From: Cotesia glomerata
Lineage: Eukaryota; Arthropoda; Insecta; Hymenoptera; Braconidae
NCBI RefSeq assembly: GCF_020080835.1
Contig: NC_058158.1
Location: forward strand, 31,266,305 to 31,330,304
DNA length: 64,000 nucleotides
Reading direction: 5' to 3'
This document shows positions 12,486 to 24,100 of the stretch, one piece after another. A program made the position numbers and the translations under genes. The notes under the pieces were generated by a model. That model did no database searches. It was not told the origin of the DNA and worked only from the letters and a program-made list of their open reading frames with translations. Each line of letters begins with the position of its first letter. The first letter of the stretch is position 1.

Positions 12486-13740
12486 TTGATATTATTTTCA
12501 TAGAATAGCTCTCTACCCTGACTTACAATAACATTGTCAAGGTTTTTTTTTATCATTCCAATTACCAATTTTTTTTAGTGATTTTTTAGTTTTTTAGCTT
12601 AATAATTGGCACTTTTTCGTGATACAACGAATTTTTTTGCATTATTGTACTTTTATTTTAAGTCGGCAGCAATTTTTTTCATAATTTAACGCACAATTAA
12701 ATTGTTATTACTATAAGTAGCTAGTAAGCAAACGAAACCTGTGACTAAACCGGTGCATTTAAGAATAATTTTAATGATTATAATGATATTAATATTAAGT
12801 TTTAATTTTAATTTATTAATATTATGAATTATAAGGGTGTTACGATCAATTATATCAAATAAAATCATGAATTATAAATATATATAAAACATAAATATAT
12901 ATACATTTAATATTATATTATACAATTTGTTTTGTATGAAATTAAAAAAAAAAAAAATAATTGTATTTGGTAATCAAGATCTAAAATGTTTTATGAACAT
13001 GAAGAAACATGAAAAAAATCAATCATACTATATGCTCCGTCCACAATGCAATGTATGATAATAATAATAATAAATTTAACAGTAGAAATAATAGCCAAAA
13101 TTATAAACAATAAATCAAAGAATATTTTTGTTATTTTATAAAATTACATAGCTTCCAAAAAAAAAAAAAAAAGGAAAATATTCGATGCTCAAAAATTCAG
13201 CGAGGATCAAAATATCGAGAACGAGCGCGTGCAATAATTTCAACGTGCGCACCTCTAACATGTCACGAAATAGGTAATGGACACGCGCATAAGCAAACTT
13301 CCTATCATGTCTTCGTCACAGATCTTTAATTATTTTCCAATAAAATAGTATACAGTATTAATAAAAGGTTTGTGTTGCAAACAAAAAAATACCGCGTCAC
13401 TAATCAACGATTACTAGATTAAATTGATCTAATCAAACTTCGTTTTAAGTATCAATAAAAAGGTATTAAATTCTGTTACAATGACGCTCCCTTAGTGTCA
13501 ACTTGGGAATAAACTATAAAAATCGTCAACAGTAGCTTATTTATTTATCAAACGTGCTTCGATAATGTCAAATATAAACTCAACTACCAATAAAAAGTGA
13601 TAATAAAACCACCAAGATTTATATCGATCAGGTACTGGCTTAAATATTCACCGAGCCCGGAATTTTCGTAACAATGAAGTTAGTTAATTTATGAAAATTT
13701 ATTTACAAGTCAATACTTGTAAAATCAATTTATTTAAACT
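12486..13740. other. AP-1 sigma 3' flank and intergenic DNA
   Basis: AT-rich sequence with likely polyadenylation signals and no coding exon that I can support. A somewhat less AT-rich patch lies at 13190-13310 (CGAGCGCGTGC and CACGCGCAT), without recognisable function. Confidence 0.4.
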
Positions 13741-13992
13741 ATGTCTTTCATAAATCAAACGGGCATTGATTATTTACGTAGCGCTCTCCCGCATATACGT
13801 TTTATAAATGGAGTATCAGCTTCAAGAATTTATGAAAATTCCAATAGTTACCCGAAAAATTCAGTTTATAAGTTAATACCAAACTTTCCAAAAGTCTTCA
13901 ACAGTAACAGGAGCACAATAAATCACTTGATGACAGAATCTGCTGATTTATATTTACGGATAATGGAGTCGCTGTTAGTTAAAAATAAATAA
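13741..13992 (+). CDS. Small ORF of unknown function (83 aa)
   Basis: A single uninterrupted ATG-to-TAA frame. It encodes a low-charge protein without low-complexity runs, beginning MSFINQTGIDYLRSALPHIR and ending IMESLLVKNK. I recognise no family, signal peptide or membrane segment. It lies between AP-1 sigma and the diacylglycerol kinase gene, on the same strand as both. In DNA this AT-rich an open frame of this size can occur by chance. The balanced composition is the only reason to keep it. It could also be a remnant of a larger gene. Confidence 0.3.
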   Translation: MSFINQTGIDYLRSALPHIRFINGVSASRIYENSNSYPKNSVYKLIPNFPKVFNSNRSTINHLMTESADLYLRIMESLLVKNK

Positions 13993-14099
13993 ATAATTTA
14001 TTAAAAACAAGCAACTAGTCTTCCTGAAAAAAAATTTAATAGTGTTGTAATTTCTATATATTGAGTAATATCGTAAGATAAAGGTAATAAAATAAAAAC

Positions 14100-15188
14100 C
14101 AAGTATTTAAATCATTTTTGGTGGCACGTGGTAGACAAAGCGGCGTAAGATTGTGGGAGTCTGAGTAGTGTAGGCTTGCAAGCTTCTCCCAGCTATTTAG
14201 AACCCGCGGGGTACCTTGGCGCATGTCCGATCTGATAAAGGCTGCTCAGTAGCTACAAGTCAGTGGATAATATAATGTTAAGCACTGTCGCGTCGGCGCG
14301 GATTTTAGTGACGTCTTGCTGCTGATGGCGTAAAAAGCTTTGAGAGAAGGGACTTACTCTCGGAGCTTGTGTGGTGTGCCGATTCAATAGAGGACTACTC
14401 TGCTCAGAGTACCGTTGCGTTGACCAAAGTGTGGGTCGTGGTGGTGTTGTGCATAATCACATGGTGAGCTAGTGGCCGCGCCGTACCGACGTTGAGCGTC
14501 GTACGTACGTCGCCGTCGTGTTATTATTTTTCTTGTTATTGTTTTGTGATAAATAACATCAATAATAATAATAATTAATAATTATTTTAATTATTACTAA
14601 CAGGATTGAGTCTGAAGAGTGAAGAAAATTTATAAAGAAGAAGAATAACTTTGGAGAAGAAGATAACTTTGTTATAAAATAAGCAAAGGGAAGAAGAAAT
14701 AATAAAAGTACAGAGACATTAAAATAAAAATCAGAGGTTTGGTGTGTATAAAAGCGTTTGGCTCGCGTCGCTCCTCGTGAGCTTGCGCACGGTCCTCATC
14801 AGGGTGAGATAGGAGCAGCCTGAATAGTAAACGAGGTGCGCCCTCCCTCGGCTACGAATCGGAGCCGATGCCAGGAGATATTTCACTATCATCATCCCGT
14901 GGCCCGCTCCGTTTGACGGATGCGCGATAAGTAAAAAAAATATTTTTTTAAGTACTGTTGGAGTAGAGTGATGGTCAGCTGTGTTGTAGTGGGCACAACA
15001 AGGCGAGCCTCCGGAAATGCGCCTTAGGCACTTTGAACTCGTTAAACGGGAGTGCCCTTGGCAGCAGCGAAATGTTCGCGTACGGTTTCGAGATAACATA
15101 GAAGAAATGTAATGTGGTAGCGCGTTGCGCCTTGTGTAGCTTCACGGTGAAAATCTGGCGTGAACGGCGCCGCGGTGGAACGGGGAAC
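14100..15188 (+). promoter_or_regulatory. GC-richer 5' region of the diacylglycerol kinase theta gene
   Basis: About 1 kb with much higher GC than the rest of the window leads into the first coding exon. It contains CG-rich words (GTCGCGTCGGCGCGG near 14290; GGCCGCGCCGTACCGACG near 14473) and a candidate TATA box, TATAAAAG, at 14747-14754. The position fits a promoter plus long 5' UTR. Open frames on the opposite strand here are by-products of the GC content. The start site is not resolved. Confidence 0.5.
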
Positions 15189-18100
15189 ATGGCGTCGGCC
15201 TCGGCCAAGACTCCAGCTAGCCACGGGCACAGCTTTAGACAGAAAACGTTCCATAAACCTACGTTCTGCCATAGCTGCACCGATCGGCTCTGGGGCATCA
15301 TTGGACAGGGGAACTACATCTGCGAAGGTATTATCATCATCATTTTCATTATTATTATTATTACCATTAATGTATGTATAAATGTCTCTCTACTCTCTTT
15401 TTAGCACAAAAATGTTGAATTTTTCCATAAGACACTCGATCATCTCATTACATTGAATTTTCACTTAATCTTTTTATATTTTTTATATATTTGATCATAA
15501 CGACGGCTCAACTGCTGGTTAATTAAATTTATCTATGCCTATCGTATGATTCTCACCCGAGTGATTCACATCCACCCTTGAGATATAATGTCACAGTGAG
15601 TTAAAGCGCGACCTCGTTACCAAAGCAGCTCTCTCTACAGATCTTCAGGCCCTTCATTTGACACTCGAGAATAATCAAAGAAGCGATAATACATTGTACG
15701 GAAGAAAGGGTGGTGACCTACACATTCCCACACCCTCTGTCAAGTCCTCAGGTACTCCCCACGAGGATACGCACTGGGTATGCACATTTAAAACCACACT
15801 GATACTAATACTAATACTGGAAAAAAAAAAAAAAAAAAAAAAAAAAAAGCAAAAGACAAGTCGTCTACGACTCAAGTCGAGAATAATGACGATAAAAATT
15901 ATTATACATAAGGTAAAAGCCCCAATAGATGATCACGTACCAGTATATGATCACTCCATGTATTTGTATATCTATATTCATAAATATAGGTATACAAATA
16001 CATGGAGTGATCATATACTGGTACATGATCATCTATTGGGGCTTTTACCTTATTAGTATGCTCTTCCAGAAAACTTTGTCAGTCATACACAAAGACACAA
16101 TACAACAACTGTATCAACAAATAAAAGTAACGCTCGAGTAAGCGTGGCTCTTGTATATTTATATTTATATTACTATTCAAATGGCTCTGAGATCTGGAAC
16201 AGAATAGAACGGAAAATATTTTCCTACCCTCTACTCAGCGGGTTTGTTGTGCCACGAGGCATAATTAACATGCCCAATGATCGATATTAAACATTTCAAC
16301 CTCTTTTTTTCTACTCTCCTCAACTCTATTCTATTTTATTCTACTAAACTTATTTTATTTGTGTTATTTTTATCGTTCCAATCAACGAGAGTACTTTTTA
16401 TTATTTTTTTTTTTTTTTTTTTTACTCAGCTTTCATTTATTTTATTTCTCTCTCAGATATTATTTAAATTTTTTATTTCATTATTTTGCGTAAAATTTAT
16501 TCTCTCAAGTCTGGAAAGAAATATAAAGCACATCAGCAACTAACAGTACAGGGTGAAACTGACCTCCTGCACACCAATGAATGAATGGTGCCCATTGAGC
16601 TCTATGTATGCCTCTAGGTTTCTGGGTTAAAGCTTACAGTAATTTTTGCGGTGGATTCGTGACCAACAATTGTTACCCTCTAACCACCGTTACCTTGCCT
16701 TCTCGTGACTAATATACTTTGTAATACTTGATACTTTTTTATCGTTTTACTTTTCAAGTTTATAATAACTTATTTAAGTAGAGGTTCATTTTATTTTTTT
16801 TTATTTAATAATATAAATAATTAATATTACAATCTATCAAGTGATACGCATAAATAATTTTTTTATCAACTCTTTTAATTGAATATTTTTTTTATCATTG
16901 ATCTTTATCAGTTCAGTTATCATCGTATTTCATTGGTGACGTCTAGCAACATAAAGATGAGTTTCTTAGATTTTATTTTCGTGTCAGTACTTGGTGATCA
17001 TCATACAGCATAAAATATACATAGAATATTTATATAAATGTGTCCACATATAAAAGTCGTACACTCGTCAAGTACCATACCAAGTACTCAAGCTTTCATC
17101 GGCGGGAGAATAGAACGAGTAATGTTTAGTTGGAATAGTAGAGGGCAACCATGTCGCTTGGCTTGCGAGCATTGATCGTGGGAGTGGGGTGGTGGTGGTG
17201 GTGATGCTGGTGATAGTGGTGGGACTCTGGTGGTATTGGGATACTCGACTATGAAAACACGAAAGAGCAAGCAAGATGTATATGTATGTATATAGGATAT
17301 ATAGAATGAAATAGCGGATAGCGGATGCCCGGGTTGACGGAGGCGGTGAGGAGGCAAACATGACAAACGTGCTTCAAATAAAAAATATTTAAAAACCAAC
17401 AATAATTTAATCTCTGCCAAAAAAACTCTAAATCACACACCTAGATTCTATTTTTTTCTGCTTTAATAAATATTTTAAAATTTACATTAAAATTATAATT
17501 GTAATAACAAACTCATACTGCAGTTAACCAGGAATTCTATAAATTTTAATCCTGAGGGATTTTCAATTGTAAGCGTGCAAGTAAGTCCGATCTGGTACTG
17601 TTGAACGAGGAATAGCGGGGCAAGAGGGCATGCGTGGCCTCATTTAAAAAGAAAGAAATAAAAACCCAAAGAAATAACTCGCACTGGGTACTGGATACTG
17701 GGCATTCATTCCTGCTAAACAAAACCCCTGAATTAATAAAAAATAATAATAAATCTAAAATCTAAAAGACCGGGAATAAGACAGAAAGTTTGGGTATAAA
17801 GAGCAGAGGCGGGTTGCTCTGAGTTATAAGTCAAAAAATAAAATAAAGAAAAAGAGAATAAAGAGTAAGCTCAGTGCATATTTCTCAGGCTTTTTTGCTC
17901 CTGGTCGCTTTATTACCGTTGGCCCTCTCGACCTCTTCCTATCCGTCCTCTTTCCGCTGGTGGTCTCGTGGCCTTATCCGCCGTCGCGTTTCAACAACTT
18001 ACAGCTCCCTCGGCGTCATGTGACGTCAAATGCCCCTTGCACTATACATAGTTTTCCTCGAGGGATAAGTATACTAGCAATTTTCTTTAAAAAAAAAATA

Positions 18101-21100
18101 AAAAAAAAAACGTCGAAAAAGGAAAAAATAACAAATTTGTAAAGGAGAAGCAAAGAGAAAAGTGGGTAAACTCCTTTTAAAATTTATTGACGCAATGAAG
18201 AGTAGGTATTCTTAGTGTTATACTACTTTTTCTTTGAGTCATAACTATTTTTTATCATCTCTCTTTGTCTTTACATTATTTGTGGTGTTGAATTTTCTTC
18301 TATCGTATACACTCTGTACTGTTTCAGTATCCTCAGCCTCACTCGTTATTTTAATTTCTCTTTCTTGTTCGTTTATAATTGTATGCAGACATTCACAAAA
18401 CACTCCATTCATCTTTGCCCAGAGGAGAGACAAAACAGACTTGCTAACGCAACGAATGCGCAAACTATATACTTACTGGGCTAAGAGCATTGTTCAATGT
18501 ACAAAGAACGTCACAGAGTTTGTTCAAAACAGTTCGGTATTGTTCATTGACAGTTTAAACAAATATAGAGACCGAGAGTACTGTTACAAACTTCAATCTT
18601 TAAGTATCATGTACATATCATATTCATTCTACGGAAAAATATTTAAACATTAATTATACTAGCTCAAAAACTAGAGACTAAAATTATTTGAAAAAAATTA
18701 GATGATATCATTTTCTTGGGATAATATATATAAATATAAGTATAGCATCGTTCGAATTTTTCTAAAATGAATCAAATGTCTTCCCCTTTTCATTATAATG
18801 TAATCGACCTACATACTTTATCAAAATCATTATAAAGAATAAATGAGGTGGGAGATAAAAATAATAAATCTAAGATTCGTTTGATAACTTTCACCCGAAT
18901 TTCATACCAATACCTAGAAGGGCTCAAGAATTAAGTTTTTCTATAAAATCAATATTTTATGTACTTGAAACAACTCAAAAAGTTTTATTTTGTCACTTGC
19001 AATCTTTTTATTGAAACTCCTTCATTTATTTTCGAATTTATTCTCGAAGAAATTTGAGCATTAATTTATCATCAGATGGAAGTAGGCTTGGTTGGAGGCA
19101 TAAGAGGCAGATTTTGGAATGATTCACCCTAATATAAAAGTTAAAGACATGTATCTCTATGACAAAGCAGATGACTATATGAACTCCATAGAAATAGAGA
19201 AACTTTTATTTTCATCATTGTAAAAGCTGCTGAATCATAAGTATAAGTTGCCATGGAAAAATTAAAAAAGACTAATATGATCAAAGTAAATCTGCTTCAT
19301 CATACATTAACTTTTTTCCCTGTCTGTATAATAATTTTAGCTTAATAATTTTTTCAGGGTAAATCCTTCTTACTTTACGATTTAAAATAATATATTAAAA
19401 TTTTTTAGTAATTAGATTTTACAGAAGAGTTGGCAGCAGGGTAAAAGAAAAATGACTCCATTATTTAATATAGTTTAATAAATTCTTCTTAACCGTATTA
19501 AACTTTTTAAAATAACATGACAAACTTTTAGCGAGTCATTTTCCATCAGTAACTCATTTAATTATTTTTTGCTACCAGTGGGTGTTTTAATCAATTAAAA
19601 AATCTGATCGCAAGAATAATTGGTCAAAACAAGCTAAAGTATTTCTTACACTTTTTACATTTTTTTTTTTTTTTTTTTTTTCAATTTCCCTTTGACCTTT
19701 TAATAATAAATTACGATTACATTTATACAATGTACTTTTATAACGTCATAAAATTCTATATTTTTAAAATATATATTAATATGCAGCTGAAATAGCTTAC
19801 GTGAGTGGAGGACGATGAGAGTCGGTTTGCTGTAAAAAATAAAATTAAAAAAATACAGCCGCATGTTGTAGCAAAAACAATAATAACAAAAAAAAAAAAA
19901 AAAGCGAGAGAAGAGAAGTGCGTATAGCCTGAACATCAACGAGGACGGTTTATTTTAGCTTTGTTACCGGAAACGTATAACCCCACTGAGTGGCGTGCAA
20001 ACGTCACAGAGTCGCGTGCTGTCATCCAATGAGTGTTATTGTTTGAAAAATAGAGCGACGTTACGATAAAATTCTATTTAGATTTGCAACAACCATGCGA
20101 ATAACCGTGTGAAATAATGAGAGTGAAGAGGAGAAAGAAATCCTCGATTATGAAAGAAGAAAGAACTAACAAGTTGAATTACAAAAAGAGTTACATTATA
20201 TGCTACTCATACTTCATGATCAGTAGTATAGTGTTAAATAGAACTATAACTATAATAACTGAAGAAGACAAACACGTGCCAGAGAAATGTCGACAGTGCA
20301 TTATATTAATGTGTCTACTCATGCGTTACCACCTACAATGATGTTATAACATTAATATCTAATCGATTCTTCGACTTTAGATTCAACATTCAACATCAAA
20401 CATTAAATATTAACTCTGCCAGTTAGCATTCAACTCTTACACTTACTCTGTCTTATTATTTTATTCTACTATGCTACCACCTATCACATACATTTCCTCG
20501 ATACATTATTATGCAACATACATTTTATCCCCTCAAATGATCCCTGGAATTGGATCAACTGAAACTGATCTCCTGTTGATCCAACACAAAGACTTTTGTC
20601 CTAGTTATTTAAAATCTTCATATTCTACATTCATAAATTTATATTAGGTTAATTCATAATAATAATACTAATAATAATAATAATGATAATAATATTTTTA
20701 CAGTTTGCAACTTCATGGTGCATGAACGCTGTCTCACGGCCGTCGTGTCTCCCTGCTCCAGCATCGCGGCAAACCTCATTAAGGTATTATATATAACATA
20801 AATATAAGAACAAAACTATTTTTACTTTTATTTTTTTACAGTAAAAGTACAGGTACTACTATTACCGTTATTATAAAAATAGAAATAAGTAGAGTTGTAA
20901 AGACTTTAATTTGAAAAGGTTGGAGCTTAAGGAAGTGAAGCGTAAACATAAATAAAAGTAAAGTTGAATGTTTAAAATAATTTTCTCACGATACGAGGTA
21001 AGTAGTGGCATTGTTACGGTTTTTGGTTAAGTCAAGAAGTTCAGTATCGACCTCTGTTCCGCGGCAAGTAAAGACTCAATGGAAGATTCATTCACTAGAT

Positions 21101-24100
21101 GAATGAAACATGTCAACACGTGAATGAATCGTTCACTAGCTTACTTTACTTACTCTACTTTTCCTTTCAGAATATCGGTACATATACCCATATGTATTGT
21201 ACATGTCTCCTATGAGGTACATTACATATGTATGTACGAGTAGTTTAATATATGAGGTAGTTGATGATAGATAATAGAAAAGTATGTTATCGGTACACTA
21301 CACTACACTGCTGTTGCCTAAGTGGTTTAGTTGTAGACTAAGTACCAGACATAACTTAACTTAACGTACGTTAACCGGTTGTCTGATGTTGTTAAGTAGT
21401 TATATCTATTGCTGAGCAGACAGACGTTATTTAATTGTCGGTAATATTTTACCATACACTTGTTCTTTCTTAACTGAACAAATTCGGATTTTATTTTTTT
21501 TAAGCGACCAAAAAATAATTTTATCTTGCTATTAATTAGTCTTCAAGGTAGTATTTTTCAGAAAATTATTGTTCAAAATTTAATAAAAATTTTATATATT
21601 AGTATATTATTGTACCATTTATAAAAGATATTTAATTTTTTTAATTTTTGCATTTAACTGCACGCCTCATAAGCGAAGCGTTGAAGTTGTGCTCTACTCT
21701 CGACATTTCAAAAAAAGCAGTTTTCTTGAAATTGAAATTGATTTTTGTTATTTATATCGCACTTACAGGTTAATATGAGTACACTTATATCAAGTCAAAT
21801 AATTTGTCAGACACATAAAATATATTTCAAAAACAATATTTTTGTTTAACATAGTAAATAATAACATTAAACATAATCTTTTCTGGACGTTCGTGTATGG
21901 ATAGGTGTATGTGGCAGGGAAATTGGTCGAAAAAATGATCGTACCGGAATAATTTTTTTTATTATCTAAAGTAACACACGCCGGATTTTTTCAATTAAGG
22001 TAGTACTACCGTTACCACAAGAGTCAAATCCTAAAACCTAACCTTATTTGATTAACGTAGTAGATTTCCCTATGCTAAATCACGTTGGAGAAAGAGAGAC
22101 AGAGATAAATTTTAAATGTTTTTTATAAATAAATATTCTCATATTCTTGGAAACCATACTGATTGTTATTAAATATGTTCTAGATGTTATTTTCTCTCGT
22201 TGTCTTGATTTTTATAAGAATCTGAACGTCCAGTTTTGTCAAATAAAATAAAGTCTGTGATTCTCCATAAGGATCAATGGTAAAAGCAAAAATATGTAGA
22301 TATTAATATTTTTTTTTCAGGACTTGCCAGGCTTCCAAAAATTTTACTGCTTAATTATGATATTATAAAGTACCAATATGCCAAATTTCATTAAATTCTG
22401 AACGTCAATTCTAAAACCGGTAATACTACCTTAATTTGAGCGTTCAATTCACTGTCGTAAAATTATTATTTATAAAAAACTAATATATGACTGTGGATTT
22501 TTTGTATATCTATCTATACATTTTATTATAGTATTTTTTTTCCTCACCTTAGAGTTGGCGCCACTAAACCATAGTAGAGTTTTCTGTTTTTTATTATTTT
22601 GCTTTTTATCTTTTATTTTAATCAATTTTATTGTGAAAAATGAGATTATGAGGCGTGCACTTTTGGATTTTCCAAACTTTTTATTAGTCTTATGAGAAAT
22701 CATAGTTTTTATTTTATTTTACAAAAAGTACCTTTCAAATTTTTATAAAATGAGGGAAAATAACAGACTGAATATTTCTTATTCTTGAATTAATAAATAA
22801 AACTTTCAAAAATTATCACTGTCTTTTTTTTTTTAAGCAAGACATTGTACATATAAATTTACTAATTAAATCAAGTAAAACTTTTGCAATATCGACAGTA
22901 CTACCTTAACTTTAAAATTGATAAATGATAATAATAAAGCCAAAATTTTGAATATAAATTTAGTTAAAAAAATTTATAAATACAATAATAATTGTAATTT
23001 TTGTCTTCTTTTTCCAGAACCCGGTTGCACATTGCTGGTCCGAACCGGTACATCATAAAAAGAAATTTTGCAATGTTTGTCGAAAACGTCTTGAGGACAC
23101 GTCTCCGTCCGTACACTGTGAAAGTAATTGAAAAATTCATTACCATTACAAAAATAAGAATAAAGTTTTTTATCTATTTATATGATAATTAATTATATAT
23201 TTTGAAATTAAATTAAAGTTTGCGAGTACTTTGTGCACACGGACTGTCAAGACTTTGCTTTGGCGGATTGCAAGGAGAATGCGACGTACCTGCCGGGAAA
23301 GGACCTGTCGTCAGTCACTCATACACATCACTGGCGAGAAGGAAATTTGCCGACTAATTCAAAATGCGCTGTCTGCAAAAAGAGCTGCTGTTCTACTGAG
23401 TGCCTGTCGGGATTTCGATGCGAGTGGTGTGGCATGACGGTAATTTCACGATAAATCTTATTTTTTATGTGTCAGGAGTCTGGAGATTGCCGAAACGGGA
23501 ACGTTCAAGAAAAATGCACTTTTTTAATCATAATAATCTATAAGCTTAATCTTGAACTTTTTCTTATGTTTGACAAGATTGAAAGTTTAATAACTGTCTT
23601 GAAAGATATAATGCAAATTTTAGTAGAATAGAAAATTGAAATTTTTCAAGTCATACTTTTATAGTCAATATCGTAAAACTTAAAATACGGTTATCGGTTA
23701 ATTTTTTAGCAATAATTAATGACGGTTTTTTTTTTTTTTTTTTTTAATTTCAAACTTAAGTATAAAATGATTTTTGATATTTATTTATTTAATTTCTAGT
23801 TACACTCTTATTGTCGCAAAAGTCCGGCCGTAAGACAAGAATGCACCTTCGGAAGTTTAGAACCGATTTATCTACCTCCATACGCAATCAGCATCCCGCG
23901 AAGCGATGTGCCAATGGAGGCAATCATCGGTGTACATTCTCGACGGAGAGAAATCTCAACGCGTGAGTATTTCAATTAAACTTTATTTATCGTTCCAACA
24001 AATTCATTTATTAAATTTATAGTCAAGTAGTTTATATATAAATTCAATAATCGCGCAATACAATCACAAACTATTAATAATTCAATCAAAAATAATTATC

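Larger units (their letters stand above)
20784..23017 (+). other. Intron 2 of DGK theta
   Basis: A 2.2-kb intron made largely of repeat-derived DNA: an outer inverted repeat at 21660-22658 enclosing a TTAA-flanked MITE at 21993-22436. No coding exon was found. Confidence 0.45.

Noticed and set aside
14731..15301. Several minus-strand open frames (up to 122 codons) in the GC-rich stretch
   Set aside because: They overlap each other in different frames, show no recognisable domain, and arise because stop codons are rare in this GC-rich promoter/5' UTR region of DGK theta.
18234..18653. 139-codon hydrophobic open frame in DGK theta intron 1
   Set aside because: It begins at TTG, has no ATG until more than halfway, has no domain I recognise and is flanked by low-complexity intron sequence.
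20117..20341. 74-codon plus-strand frame in DGK theta intron 1
   Set aside because: Lys/Arg/Ile-rich AT-driven composition and no domain; it ends shortly before the true exon 2 acceptor and is not in a conserved context.
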